Positions 34,348-48,105 are shown, counted from the stretch's first letter. The stretch is 64,000 bases of DNA from Przewalskia tangutica (GCA_029844215.1 CM056732.1:49027007-49091006); one strand, 5' to 3'. Numbers and translations: made by a program. Notes: a model not told the origin generated them from the letters alone.

Positions 34348-37300
34348 TGTCACGACCCGATTCGGCGTGGATCGTGCCTTACCCCGCACCCTAGTGATAC
34401 AATATCGAGTAATCACGAACATAAACGATACAAGACATATTATGAAATATGAAACAATAACTGAGAAAACTTGCCTTTTCTAAGATATATATAAATAACA
34501 ACTTTTTCAACATGAACGCTTTAATCCTTTTACAAACCCCGCCACAAAAAGATTACATGCACTTCTACGAATGATAGGACAACAATGGCGGACAGGGCCG
34601 CCATACCCTCGAATGTAAACACCTACAACAACAGTGGACTATACCATCGATAAGCCTCCGAGAAACGGAGCTTTCCTAAACGCTGAATCAGACCCTAAGA
34701 GCGAGGATCAATGGCGGTGTACCTTTACTGCGGCATGAACGCAGCCCCGGGAGGTCGGGCATAACAAAAATTTGTATGTGAAACTAAAAATAACATCAGA
34801 AATGAAATCATAGTAGTCTATACAAAGCAGAGACACGTATGATAACCAAACTACGCTCACAATAAGCGATCATGTCAAGTCGTGACTCACGCCTCAAGTC
34901 ATCACTAAAACATAACAATGGGTCTCACGCCACAACATCAATCGTGCGTGGAATACCTTCCTCATCGCAGCTTATGATATACAAGCACCAAGGATACACA
35001 TGAACACGTGTCCCACTGTCCTAATAAAACAGATGCAGGTAATGCGAAGGCATAGCCGACTTCTAACACCACGCACTAACAAGGTCATAATCGTGTCATG
35101 ATATCTCGCCTGCATCACATGATAAAAGCCGGTCACTCGCCTCAGATATCAAATGTGCGCGTTTAGCCCCGAACTTTCCGCACTCGCATAGGCCAACCTC
35201 ATAGGCCGCGCAGGTATAACCCGCATCGAGGGTAGCTACTCCCGCATCGCCCCGACTCGCACCGCATGGCCACAAAGACCGCATGACCATAAAGGCCGCG
35301 ACACTAACACGAACTCGTAGTTCCGCATGGATCCCCGACCCGCGCAGGTATTCTCGAATCACGGTCCTGCATCACCGAAGTCTACCCCGCATCGGAGGGC
35401 CTTAACCTCCGGACACAAGTCAAGGCGAGTGGTACAATACCAACATAACGGTGATAGTCAAACAACTTTAAGCGCTGGAGGAAAACCCTTTACACTAACA
35501 TCACAAGATACTAACACACGTAGCATCCTAACATGTTTACTTATCAAATCAGCAAGAAAGTATTACAAGGCTATCACAAACCAATACAATCAAGTTATTC
35601 ACACAAGGTACTTTCTACTAACAAGTTCTATCTATCCCCAAAGTACTTCACACATTAAATCTTAAAAAGATCTGCTTCTTTCACATAAGTCACACAATAC
35701 CCGTAGTATAAAATAGAGTATCGCCCTTTTAAGAAAACTAAAACTCTTACCTTTGTAAAATCAAGTAACAACATTATTTTCCAAACGCCCAAGTTTGCCT
35801 AATTTCAAATGTTCACGTTTCTTATTTTAGAAAGGTTTCGTAGTTCATAGTCTTATTCATTTAAGAATATAATTCTCTTTTAAACAATCGGAGAAACATA
35901 AGTCTTATATGTGAGTAGGATATTCTTGTTTATAACAATCTTATTACTGACATGATCTAGAAATATCATTTTGTCTCATCTTAGCTTCTATGCAGATGGA
36001 AGTTTCTAATGGTTTTATTAATGCTTCATTAATCAAAACATTTCCTTTATTAACGCGCAGTGGTTTGTCGATACACATTTCGATTTCAAATCGGAAACAT
36101 TATCCCTTTTAAAAACCAAGTACTCATTACTCACGAATGAGGTTTCACACAAAATTCATATAATTCATTTAAGTTAAGTCTCTTATCTTACAAGATCAAG
36201 TCTCTTAACTTTTAAAATAAAAAAAAAATAAAAAAAATAAATCATTCGTTTTATCTCTCTTAAGCCGTTATACCTAACTTCCCATAAAGCTAGTATAACT
36301 CTTAAGCTTTTAAAACCAAGTATTACTCTTCTTTTAAAAACAGTTCTTAATTCTCTTGAACTACTTCAAGATTATTATTCGGGCTTAAGTCAAAAGACAT
36401 TGCCGCATAACTACGCTCAATTAACACACGACGCTCACCGTACTACATAGTTATACACACATCATGCTAGAAGAGATAGGAAGAGGTTCACATACCTCGC
36501 GACGATTTATCGACTATTAGCAAATCGCTTCCACGGCCATAACCCGCTAGCACGTCCGCCTTCTTAAGTAGCACGCCACTCGCAGAACATTCAACCTATA
36601 CAGTTATACAAGTCTATCAAAGTCTAGACTACTCGGTAGAATAAATCTAGATGCAAGATCCTACGGAAATTGGGCAGCCCTTCCTACCCACAAACTACAC
36701 AAGTCTCATCAATACACCCTATGTAATTACAGTTCAGTTCTTCAGGCTTAAGTCCAAGGACATTGCCACAACACTAAGTTCAGTACTATATATAGTATAC
36801 TTCAACTATATATTCTAACAACATGTAATCTCCAATTACAATAGGGGGACAAGATAATTACCTCGATAAGCCCATAATTATCCGAGTTTAATGTCGATCC
36901 TTAGCAAAGTTTCGCTCCTACTCCGGGTGCTCCAACCCGCTCCAAACAACCCTTAGAAGTTCTAACCAACTTCTACATAGTACTCCAACTAACTATGGAG
37001 GTTTTCCTTAGGGTTTCGGTTTTGTGACTGACGGAAAGTATAATAGTATTTCTGGGCTTTTCGTATAGGTATAACCTTAGAATACAACAAGGTATACGGC
37101 TAAGGTAATTTGGGCATTATAACAATACTTTTGAGAGTATTTCTACCAAGAGGGGGGGGGGTATATATACGAAAACAACTAGGCTAGGGGGGGGGGGACA
37201 CTTTCGGCTAGCACCCCTAGAGAGGGGGTGCTCTCGGCCACAGGGGAGGCCTCGCCGAACTCAACACAAAGGGAGGAGAAGGAGAGCTTTCAAGACTTAG

Positions 37301-37733
37301 GCAAATTTGTGGATGAATTTGTCTTCCAAAGGGGTGGGTATTTATAGGTCAAGTGAAGGCCAACCAATGGCCAAGATCATGCCAAGTGCAAGGCAAGTGT
37401 AGGGCCAAGATCTTGCCAAGTGCCCCTTAACCAACTAACACACAAATATCCTACCTACTCCATGACAAAATGGCCAACTTTCGCCAAGCTTGACCGCCTA
37501 AGGTGTTCCAATGAGAGGGTGACAAGTGTCGCCTCTTGTTGGTCCAAAATGTTTCGCCTCGGAAAAATCCGCAAAAATAAAATATGGCATAGCCGAAATT
37601 CCCTACGAAAGCGTGGAAACGCTACTAAAAACGACTCTAACCGGGTCCGTGAAGAAAAGAATTCGCCAAGCCTAAATCACAAGTTCAAATTTTCTACGCA
37701 CGCCCCACGTATACTCGGAAATACGGTATAACA
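34348..37733 (-). repeat. 5' LTR of element E (3386 bp)
   Basis: Pairs with 28319-31735. TATA box on the minus strand at 37339-37347. Guanine runs at 37152-37161 and 37187-37197 are only four bases long in the 3' LTR (31164-31167 and about 31194-31197). Confidence 0.88.
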
Positions 37734-37738
37734 CCAAT

Positions 37739-40484
37739 TATGTGAAATCAGTAAGATCGTATATGAAATCATAATAGTCTATATAAAGCAGAGACATGTA
37801 TGATAACCAAACTACGCTCACAACATAAAAGCATCATGTCAAGTCGTGACTCACGCCTCAAAGTCATCCTCATGCCCGTGGAACTCCTTCCTCACCGCCA
37901 GCCTAGGTACAAATCATGTGATACGTATAACATGTCTCGGCCCATCTCATGGACCCAAGATAGAAAGCGTGTGGAATACATTCCTGCTCATCTCATGAAC
38001 GCGTAGTCGAGTGGAATACATTCGGCTCATCCTACGAACGCGTAGTCGAGTGAAATACATTCACGGTTCATCCCACGAACGCCAGTCGAGTGAAATACAT
38101 TCGGCTCATCCTACGAACCGGTAGTCGAGTGAATACATTCCTGCTCATCCATGAACCGAGTCGAAAGTGAAATACATTCTGCTCATCCTACGAACCTAGT
38201 CGAGTGAAATACATTCCTGGTTCATCCTATGAACCGTAGTCGAGTGAAATACAAGATTGCACAACAAGGCTATCACACGCAACATGGTCAAGTTACACAC
38301 AACTCAAAGTACTTTCATTTTATGCCAAAAACCAGGTTTTAACCCTAAAGTACTACATACGTTATATCCCTTTAAAAGATCCATTCCTTTTACCAAAGTC
38401 ACCTGATACCCGTAGTATAGAGTGACCCACATTTATAAACCAACCCACATTCTTTTTAAAGTCAAGTAACAACATCCTTTTCCTAAAGTTCGGTTTGCCT
38501 AGTTTCAATTACTCAAGTTCCATTTTGAGAGATTTCATAGTTCAAAGTCTTAATCACGTAATTCCTTTTTAGAACAATTGAGTAATATAAGTCTTATGTG
38601 TGAGTAGGTTATTCATAACAATCTTATTAAAGTAGCCATGATCTAGGAAATGTAATATCATTTTGTCTCATCTTAGCTTCTATGCAGATGGAGGTTTCTA
38701 CTGGTTTTAATAATACAATTCATTAGTCAGTACATTTCCTTTATTAACGCTGCAGTGGTTTGTTCGATACTTGTTCTCATTTCCGAAATCCATATAACAT
38801 TCTTAAGCCGTTATACCTAACTTCCCATAAAGCTAGCATAACTCTTAAGTTTTCAAAAACCAAGTATTACTCTTCTATCAAAATGATTCATAAATCTTTT
38901 GAAATACTTCATGTTCTTTATTATCACACATCAAGCCAGTTATAGTTCAAATCAGTTACCATTTAAAAACAACAAAGCATTTTCTTACCTACATAAAGCT
39001 ATTTTAACCAACTTCCCATAAAGCCGTTATAACACTTTATGTTTTAGACCAATCAAATACATTTAACACATGTACGTCTACCGTACTACATAGTTATACA
39101 CATATCATGCTAGAAGAGATAGGAAGAGGTTCACATACCGCGACGAGTATCGACTAATAGCAAACGCCCAACTACTTCAAACCGCCGCTACTCCTTAAGC
39201 CAAGTAGATCGCGCCACACGTAGTACTTCAACCTATAAAGGCCACAAGGCGCCTATTAACATCTAGATCTCAACGTAGAATATTCTACAGAAAATTCGGC
39301 AGCACCTCCCCCCCCGCAACATCGTAAATCTCCTCCTCTATCGAGGCCGGCTACCAAGCCAACCAGTGGGGTTTACACGCCTAACCGACGTACGATTCTA
39401 CTTCACAAGAAAGCTACACAAGTCTCATCAGAATAATACACCATGTAATTACGCTCGCTTCTTCTTTATTATTCAGCTTAAGTCAAAAGACATTGCCGCA
39501 AAATTATGATCATTTCTATATATAGTATACTTCAACTATATATTCCTACAACATGTAATTTCCAATTAAAATAAGGGACAAGTTTAGTTACCTCGATAAG
39601 CCCAAAATTATCCAAGTTTAAAGTCGATCCCGAGCAAGGTTTAGCTCCTACTCCGCGCTCCAATCCGCTCCAAGAAACCCTTAGAAGTTCTACGCAACTT
39701 CTACTTATAACTTCAACTACGGTGAAGATTTTCCTTAGTGGTTTCGCTTAGTGGCTAAAGGAAGTATGATAGTATTTTTTCCCAAGCTTTTCAGATAAAG
39801 TGGTACTGTGGAAAGTACTACAAGGTATTTGGGCTAAAGTATTTAGGCATAACAACAATACTTGGAGAGTATTTCTTTACCAAGGGGGTAGTATTTCGAC
39901 TAGCACAACTAGGCTAGTGAGGGTTCTCGCTAGAACCACTAGGCAAGTGGGGGTTCTACGAGGCCTTCAAGAGGGGGAGAGGGGTGGTGTTTGGACGAGA
40001 ACAAGCAAGAGGGAGAGGAGGGATTTTTCAAGACTTAGGAACATTTGTGGATGAAGAAAACCTTCAAGCAAGGGAGTATTTATAGCTAACCAAAGGCCAA
40101 CCAATGGCCAAGATGAAGCCAAGTGCATAGCAAGTGTAAGGCCAAGATTTAGCTATGTGCTACCTTATCCATCTACACAAAATATCCTACCTAACCCTTG
40201 ACCAAAATTTCAACACACAAAACGCAAGTGCAAGCCCATTTTGCCGCCCAAATATGCCACTGAGGTGACACTTGTCACCATCTCGTTGGTCCAAAATATT
40301 CCGCCTCTAAAAATCCGCAAAATTATTAATGACATAGCCGAATTTTCCTTCGCAGTTTAGAAAACGCTTCGCTGAAACGACTCTTTCGATGCAGTGCACA
40401 ATTTCGTCCATAGTGCCTAACTTTAAGGCTAAACTTTTATACGTACGCCCTCACATACATACTCTGGAAATACAGGGTATAACA
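37739..40484 (-). repeat. F array LTR L1, right piece
   Basis: Continues L1 after E and ends in GGGTATAACA at 40484. TATA box on the minus strand at 40077-40085. The first 500 bp hold the 41-bp minisatellite. Confidence 0.85.
37975..38255 (-). repeat. 41-bp minisatellite in L1
   Basis: About seven copies of a unit of about 41 bp with 'gtcgagtgaaatacatt' and 'ggttcatcc...gaacc', the latter able to form a hairpin. Similar arrays occur in L2 (43365-43660), L3 (48745-49065) and both H LTRs, with different copy numbers. Confidence 0.8.
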
Positions 40485-40498
40485 TTCTTCCCCCCTTA
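40485..40498 (-). other. Polypurine tract of F1
   Basis: Minus strand taaggggggaagaa next to the LTR, identical to A and C. Confidence 0.8.
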
Positions 40499-40571
40499 GA
40501 AACATTCGTCCCGAATGTTCCTTCTCAGTCTCAAAACATACACGCGCTTCAGATAGCCTTCACTACTATAC

Positions 40572-40901
40572 TTACGAAACCAAACATGCCGCACCTGGCC
40601 ACAAAATAACACACGCACAAAATACGTAATCCCAAGTCCACGAGGAATCACCTCGAAGATATAAAACAATATAACTCTCGCTCCTGGTCCAAAGGACACG
40701 TCCCTCCATCTTCACTTCACAAAAGAAATGATCACTTCCGCCTCGTAACACATGTTCGCTCCTCCTTCCTCGCCGCACTTTCTCAACACCCGAACTCTTT
40801 CTAGTACATGTTCCACACTTCACCAACGCTCGCTTTCCAACCCTCGAGTCACTACCTCCAAACTTGGTCATCTCACTAGCTTCAAATTCCTTTAAGGCCA
40901 T
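40572..40901 (-). other. 3' region frame of F1 (109 codons), unrecognised
   Basis: An open frame with VKCGTCTRKSSGV, SEHVLRGGSDHFFCEVKM and WTWDYVFCACV; F2 (45955-46206) and A share parts of it in the same sense. I cannot assign a domain. It is downstream of gag and the conserved segment, close to the 3' LTR, so it may be a remnant of the pol tail or untranslated sequence that stays open by chance. Confidence 0.35.
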
Positions 40902-41110
40902 TCCCGGCCTTCACGATCCGATTCTGATCGAACATACCCACGAACTCACACGATGGTCAACTAAACTTGGGCCTGGCGCCCTCGTGACCCTACCACCTGG
41001 CAGGACCACCTCGAACTGACCCCACCCCAAACCGGGCTGCGGGTCGACCCGCGAACGGTCCTCAACCCGACCAACAATCGCGCCAAACTCTTGTTACCAT
41101 ATACGGAACA
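40900..41110 (-). other. Conserved segment (F1)
   Basis: Family-wide segment; includes the perfect palindrome gcgggtcgacccgc at 41039-41052. Confidence 0.5.
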
Positions 41111-41434
41111 ATCTTACCTATTCAAGTCCTGAAAGCTACCACTTTCATCTCACACAACCCAAGGAATTTCCCACAATACATTTTACGCATACCAAGTATT
41201 TCAACAAAGACTAACCGCAAGAATCTCTTATTTAAGACGACCTTACCTCTAAGGTCTCAACATGAAATATTCTAAGGTTCACACTTCCCATGCCCCCCAT
41301 ACTTATCCTTTCAACTAACCAGGTTTTCTAACTCCTAAGCAACACAACGCTATTCGGACATAGACACAATAATAAGGTCATCATATCACGATACAAATCT
41401 CTGAGGGTTAGGATATACCCGGCTACCGCCCACT

Positions 41435-42519
41435 CTAATCATAGGCCCACTCGCAGGCGCATAATCGTAGAAGGCGATGAACCCGCCATCGATCCGTAGT
41501 CGCGCTACGCTCGCATTCTCCTATAAGCACGCCTTCGCCACATGGCCCTCGACGCCGCAGTGAAACAAGCACCGAAAAAGACGACATTCCCGACGACGCC
41601 GCCACATCGTGCACACCGGCGGGACATGAATCTCGCCGCTAGAACTTACGTAACCTCAGAAACTAAGCCCGAGCTCGACCAGCTCCAATACCCCGAACGC
41701 CCCAAGATCGCGAGGACCACCAGACCGGGCGGAGGTACATAACTAGTTCACGCCGAGGCGTCCGCTCGAAAGTCACCAAAGGACCTCGCCTGCCCTCTTC
41801 CGCTGATCTCGGCCATTCCGCCGACCTCTCCGTGCCTCACATCCTAGTGCACGAGCTCGCACGCGGCAATGCCCATGCCCGCCAAGAGCTACACCAACAA
41901 GCTCGCTAAGTAATCATCTAGCCCGCGACGTAGCCGTACTCGCCCTCCATACTAGCTACCAACGCTGGGACATACCGAGCCAATGAGTCGAACTCACATT
42001 GTACTTCTAACCGCCCGCCCGCCCCGCTTCAACGCCAAAAATTGCTGCCCGAGCCCTCTCATCCGCGAGGCAAGAAATGTGCAAGAAATGCCTCGAGAAC
42101 TCGCCCCAAATCCGAGCGCATGCTCACCTCGACGCTCCTATGAATCAAACCACGATCGCAGATCGCGCACCGATGCGAACCGGCGTCACCGACTCGTCTC
42201 GCTCGATCACTCTACGACCCAGAATCGCTTGATGAACTCGCGGATCATCCTCAAGCCTCGACCAGAACTCGCGCCTACAACTCGTAAAGTCCCGTAGCCT
42301 CAAATTATCTCGACTCGTGAACCATCGTGCATCGAACCGCCGCGCCCACCTATCTCATGTTCGCCACAACCCCGCCAATAATCGCTACCTTGTAACTCAT
42401 CTCTCTCGCCTGCATCGCGGATCGAGGCTCGTGCATCGACCGCTCGCGCCTCATTCTCTCAATCACACTAGCAGCCTCCTACCGCTTTGCCTCTTCGGCC
42501 CGGCCGCTTCGCTGAGGCA
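41435..42519 (-). pseudogene. gag: gag of F1
   Basis: Lies between the leader (PBS 42709-42720) and the conserved segment. The knuckle near 41540-41580 reads C-L-F-H-C-G-V-E-G-H-V-A-K-A-C on the minus strand, one residue off the CX2CX4HX4C pattern. The frame end matches the conserved ...YD-stop at 41435. The ATG seen in A, E, F2 and H is lost to one base (gaggcaa in place of gaggcat). Frame breaks are numerous. Confidence 0.6.
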
Positions 42520-42708
42520 AACCGTAAAGGAAAGGAATACGTTAGAGGGGTCTACTCATAACACAGCTCTAAGGCACGATCTCAGAATGACAAGAATAGA
42601 AACCAATCCTAAATGTCCTATAGCCTCCTGATTATAGATGTGGTGCACAACACACCGATAATCAAGACTTACTAGACACGGCTCAGAGACACTTTCCGAG
42701 GACTAATC

Positions 42709-42720
42709 GCTTCGATACCA
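42709..42720 (-). other. Primer-binding site of F1
   Basis: Minus strand TGGTATCGAAGC, same variant as A and B, four bases from L2. Confidence 0.75.
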
Positions 42721-42724
42721 CTTT

Positions 42725-45700
42725 TGTCACGACTAACCTAACTCCGTGGATCGTGCCTTACCCGGCACCCTAGTGATACAACATCGAGAAAATCAGCGAA
42801 ATAAAACATGAACATGAAATAAGAGATATTATAAATAAACAAAGCAACCAAAAGCTTGCCTTCAGACATACATAAAAACCCGAACAGCTTATCCTTTTAC
42901 AAACTCGCCACAACAAGCTCTGCACTTAAGAGTTTTATAATAACAACTATGACGGACAGTGGCCCGCCATACCCCGAACGCATAAGAACCTATGCACTGT
43001 GGTAACATACTAAAAGATAAGCCTCCAAGAAACGGGCTTCTAACACGCCGAATCAGTGATCCTAAGAGCGAGGATCCACAACCGACGTACTTACTACCGC
43101 AGATGAACGCAGCCCAAGGAGGTCATAACAGTACCAAGTATGTGAAATCAAAATATCAGAATGAAATCATAATAGCTTATATAAAGCATGAGACATGCAT
43201 GATGATAACCAAAATACAAGACGCAACATAAAAGCAAATATGTCAAGTCGTGACTCACGCCTCAAAGTCATCCTCATGCCCGTGAAACTCCTTCCTCACC
43301 GCCAGCCTAGGTACAAATCATGTGATACGATAATACGTCTCGCCCATCTCATGGACCCAGATAGAAACGCAGTGGAATACATTCCTGCTCATCTCGCGAA
43401 CGCGGTAGTCGAGTGGAATACATTCCTGCTCATCCTACGAACGCGAATGAGTGAAATACATTCACTGCTCATCCCATGAACGCGAGTCGAGTGAAATACA
43501 TTCCCGCTCATCCATGAACCCAGAGTCGAGTGAAATACATTCCCTGCTCATCCTATGAACCTGCAGAGTCGAGTGAATACATTCCTGCTCATCCCACGAA
43601 CCTAGTCGAATGAGTGAATACAGTCCTGCTCATCCCATGAACCTAGTCGAGTGAAATACAAGACTTGCACAACAAGGCTATCACACGCAACATGGTCAAG
43701 TTACACACAACTCAAAGTACTTTCATTTTATGCCAAAACCGTGTTTTAACCCTAAAGTACTACATACGTTAAATCCCTTTAAAAGATCCATTCCTTTTAC
43801 CAAAGTCACCGACACCGTAGTATAGAGTGACCCACATTTATAAACCAACCCACATTCTTTTTAAAGTCAAGTAACAACATCCTTTTCCTAAAGTTCCAGC
43901 TTTTGCCTAGTTTCAATTACTCAAGTTCCATTTTGAGAGATTTCATAGTTCAAAGTCTTAATCACGTAATTCCTTTTAGAACAATTGAGTAATATAAGTC
44001 TTATGCATGAGTAGGTTATTCATAACAATCTTATTAAAGCAACATGATCTAGAAATGTAATATCATTTTGTCTCATCTTAGCTTCTATGCAGATGGAGGT
44101 TTCACCGGGTTTTAATAATACAATTCATTAGTCAAGACATTTCCTTTATTAACGCCGCAGTTGGTTTGTTCGATACTTGTTCTCATTTCCAAATCCATAT
44201 AACATTCTTAAGCCGTTATACCTAACTTCCCATAAAGCTAGCATAACTCTTAAGTTTTCAAAACCAAGTATTACTCTTCTATCAAAATGATTCATAAATC
44301 TTTGAAATACTTCATGTTCTTTATTATCACACATCAAGCCGCTTATAGTTCAAATCGCTTACCATTTAAAACCACAAAGCATTTTCTTACCTACATAAAG
44401 CTATTATAACCAACTTCCCATAAAGCCGTTATAACACTTTATGTTTTAGACCAATCAAATACATTTAACACACGTGACGCTCACCGCATTACATAGTTAT
44501 ACACATATCATGCTAGAAGAGATAGGAAGAGGTTCACATACCTCGCGACGAGTATCGACTAATAGCAAAACGCCCAAGTACTTCAAACCGCCTGGCCACT
44601 CCTTGCCAAGTAGATCGCGCCACACGTAGTACTTCAACCTATAAAGGCCACAAGGCGCCTATTAACATCTAGATCTCAACGTAGAATATTCTACGTAAAA
44701 TTCGCAAAGACTTCCCCGCAACAACAGAAATCTCCTCCTCTATCGAGGCCGCCACCAAGCCAACCATGGGGTTTACACGCCTAACCTGACGGTACGATTC
44801 TACTTCACAAGCAGTTACACAAGTCTCATCAGAATACACCCCATGTAATTACAGCCAGTTCTCTTCTTTATTATTCGTGCTTAAGTCAAAAGACATTGCC
44901 GCAAAATTATGATCATCTATATATAGTATATTTCAACTATATATTCCTACAACATGTAATTTCCAATTACAATAAGGGACAAGTTTAGTTACCTCGATAA
45001 GCCCAAAATTATCCAAGTTTAAAGTCGATCCCGAGCAAGGTTTAGCTCCTACTCCGCGCTCCAATCCGCCTCCAAGAAACCCTGAAGTTCTACGCAACTT
45101 CTACTTATAACTTCAACTACGGTGAAGATTTTCCTTAGTGGTTTCATGGCTAAAGGGAAGTATGATAGTATTTTTCCAAGCTTTTCAGATAAAGCGGTAC
45201 TGTGGAAAGTACTACAAGGTATTTGGGCTAAAGTATTTAGGCATAACAACAATACTGAGAGTATTTCTTACCAATGGGTAGTATTTCGACTAGCACAACT
45301 AGGCTAGTGAGTGGTTCTCGCTAGAACCACTAGGCAAGTGGGGTTCGCCGAGGGCCTTCAAGAGGGAGAGGTGGTGTTTGGACGAGAACAAGCAAGAGGG
45401 AGAGGGAGGATTTTTCAAGACTTAGAACATTTGTGGACGAAGAAAACCTTCAAGCAAGGGTGTATTTATAGCTAACCAAAGGCCAACCAATGGCCAAGAT
45501 GAAGCCAAGTGCATAGCAAGTGTAAGGCCAAGATTTAGCCACGTGCTACCTTATCCATCTACACAAAATATCCTACCTAACCCTTGACCAAAATTTCAAC
45601 ACAAAAACGCAAGGCAAGCCCATTTTGCCGTCCCAAACATGCCACTTGAGGTGACACTTGTCACCATCTCGCTGGTCCAAAATATTCCGCCTCTAAAAAT

Positions 45701-45870
45701 CCGCAAAATTATTAATGACATAGCCGGAATTTTCCTTCGCAAGTTTAGAAAAACGCTTCGGGAAAAAACGACTCTTTCGATAGGTGTGCACAATTTCGCC
45801 CATAGTGCCTAACTTTAAGGCTAAACTTTTATACGCACGCCTCACGCATATACTGAAATACGGTATAACA
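42725..45870 (-). repeat. F array LTR L2 (3146 bp), shared
   Basis: TGTCACGAC...GGTATAACA; 5' LTR of F1 and 3' LTR of F2. TATA box at 45463-45471 (minus). Minisatellite at 43365-43660. Confidence 0.88.
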
Positions 45871-46520
45871 TTCTTCCCTCTTAGAAACATTCGTCCCGAA
45901 TGTTCCTTCTCGCCTCAAAACATACACGCGCTCGCATAGCCTTCACTACTATACTTACGAAACCAAACATGCCGCACTGCCACAAAATAACACACGCACA
46001 AAATACGTAATCCCAAGTCCACGAGGAATCACCTCAAGATATAAACAATATAACTCTCGCCTCCCGGTCCAAAGGACACGCCCCTCCATCTTCACTTCAC
46101 AAAAGAAATGATCACTTCCGCCTCGTAACACATGTTCGCTCCTCCTTCCTCGCCGCACTTTCCTAACACCCGAACTCTTTCTAGTACATGTTCCACACTT
46201 CACCAACGCTCGTTTCCAACCCTCGAGTCACTACCTCCAAACTTGGTCATCTCACTAGCTTCAAATTCCTTTAAGGCCATTCCCGCCTTCACGATCCGAT
46301 TCTCGATCGAACATACCCACGAACTCACACGATGGTCAACTAAACTGGCTCGCGCTCGTGACTTACCACCGGCAGACCACCTCGAACTGACCCCACCCCA
46401 AACCGGCCGCGGGTCGACCCGCGAACGGTCCTCAACCCGACCCACAATCGCGCTAAACTCTTGTTCCCGATCCGAACAATCTTACTTTATTCAAGTCCCG
46501 AAGCTACCACTTTCATCTCA
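45871..46520 (-). other. 3' region of F2 with polypurine tract and conserved segment
   Basis: A decayed polypurine tract (taagagggaagaa) adjoins L2. The VKCGTCTRKSSGV frame lies at 45955-46206 and the conserved segment at about 46270-46460, with the perfect 16-bp palindrome cgcgggtcgacccgcg at 46408-46423. No pol motif. Confidence 0.5.
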
Positions 46521-46799
46521 CACAACCCAAGGAATTTCCCACAATACATTTTACGCATACCAAGTATTTCAACAAAGACTAACCGCAAGAATCTCTATTT
46601 AAGACGACCTTACCTCTAAGGTCTCAACATGAAATATTCTAAGGTTCACGCTTCCCATGCCCCCATACTTATCCTTTCAACTAACCAGTTTTCTAACTCC
46701 TAAGCAACACAACGCTATCCCACATAGCACACAATAATAAGGTCATCATATCACGATACAAATCTCTGTAGGTTAAGGATATACCGGCTACCGCCCACT

Positions 46800-47905
46800 C
46801 TAATCATAGGCTCGCCGCAGGCGCATAATCGTAGGGCGATGAACCCGCCATCGATCCGGTAGTCGCGCCATACCGCTCGCACTCTCCTATAAGCACGCCT
46901 TCGTCACATGGCCTCGACGGCCGCAGTGAAACAAGCACCGCAAAGACGACATTCCCGATGACGCCGCCACATCGCGCACACCGAGGGGACATGAATCCGG
47001 CCGCTAGAACTTACGTAACCTCAGAAACTGTAAGCCCCGAGCTCACCAGCTCCCGAATACCCCGAACGCCCCAAGATCGCGAGGACCACTCAGATCGGGC
47101 GAGGTACATAACTAGTTCGGCCGCCGAGGCGTCCGCCGAAGTCACCAGCGACCTCGCTGTCTCGCCTCTTCCGCTGATCTCGGCCATTCCGTCGACCTCT
47201 CCGCGCCTCACATCCTAGTGCATGAGCTCGTGCGCGGCAATGTCCATGCCCGATCAAGAGCTACACCCAACAAGCTCGCTAAGTAATCATCTAGCCGGTG
47301 ACGTAGCGTGTACTCATCCTCCATACTAGCTACCAACGCGGGGACATACCGAGCCAATGAGTCGAACTCCACATTGTACTTTCTAACCGCCCGCCCGCCT
47401 TGCTTCAACGCTAAAAATCTGTTACCGAGCCTCCTCATCTCGCGAGGCAAGAAATGTGCAAGAAATGCCTCAGAACTCGTCCCAAATCATTGAGCGCATG
47501 CTCACTCGACGCCTTCCTATGAATCAAACCAATCGATCGCAGATCGCAGCACCGATGCGAACCGGGCGTCACCGACTCGTCTCAAGCCTTGATAACTCTC
47601 ATGATCCGTCAGAATCGCCGGATGAACTCCTCGCGATCATCTCAAGCCTCACCAGAACTCGGGCGCCTACAACTCGTAAAGTCCCGTAGCCTCAAACTAT
47701 CTCGACTCAGTGAACCATCGTGCTATCGAACCGCCTGGCCCAGCCTATCTCATGTTCGCCACAACCCCGCCAATAATCGCCAATTCTTGTAACTCATCTC
47801 TCTCGCCCGCATCGACCGAGGCTCAGTATCGACGCTCGCGCTCGCATTCTCTCAATCACACTAGCAGCCTCCTCGCCTTGCCTTCTGCCCGGCCGCGCGA
47901 GGCAT
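46800..47905 (-). pseudogene. gag: gag of F2, best preserved core
   Basis: The ATG is at 47905. The frame at 47208-47450 reads FLPREMRR after a shift, then FLALKQGGRAVRKYNVEF, DSLARYVPALVAS and RHRLDDYLASLLGVALDRA. This is the conserved Ty3/gypsy gag (capsid) core, compare the usual F...FLP...L.QG..SV.EY...F..L.RYAP. The knuckle area is near 46925 and the stop at 46800. A few shifts break the rest. It forms the particle for RNA packaging if intact. Confidence 0.7.
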
Positions 47906-48092
47906 AACTGCAAAGCGAAAGGAATACGTTGTGGCGGTCTACTCATAACACGCCTCTAAGGCACGATCTCGTAATGAGAAGAATAGAAACCAATCCTAAA
48001 TGTCCTATAGCCTCGATTATAGATGTGGTGCACAACACACCGATAATCAAGACTTACTGTAGACACGGCTCAGACACTTTCCGAGACTAATC

Positions 48093-48105
48093 GCTTCGGA
48101 TACCA
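48093..48105 (-). other. Primer-binding site of F2
   Basis: Minus strand TGGTATCCGAAGC, the tRNA-Met PBS with changes at the CAG position. Confidence 0.65.

Larger units (their letters stand above)
28319..37733 (-). mobile_element. Element E: complete long-LTR Ty3/gypsy element
   Basis: 3' LTR 28319-31735, internal 31736-34347, 5' LTR 34348-37733. The 5 bp on the left are ccaag (28314-28318) and on the right ccaat (37734-37738), a target-site duplication with one difference. The LTRs are very similar, so insertion is comparatively recent. The internal region carries a shortened gag and an integrase C-terminal remnant, but no protease, RT or RNase H. It is therefore non-autonomous and the only copy in the window complete at both ends with a credible duplication. 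Confidence 0.9.

Noticed and set aside
37975..38255. CRISPR-like array
   Set aside because: Repeats are about 41 bp without unique spacers, imperfect, inside a plant LTR, and no cas gene exists.
46132..46602. 156-codon plus-strand open frame in F2
   Set aside because: It lies antisense to the conserved segment of the element; composition (Ser/Thr/Pro/Arg) and lack of any motif mark it as a shadow.
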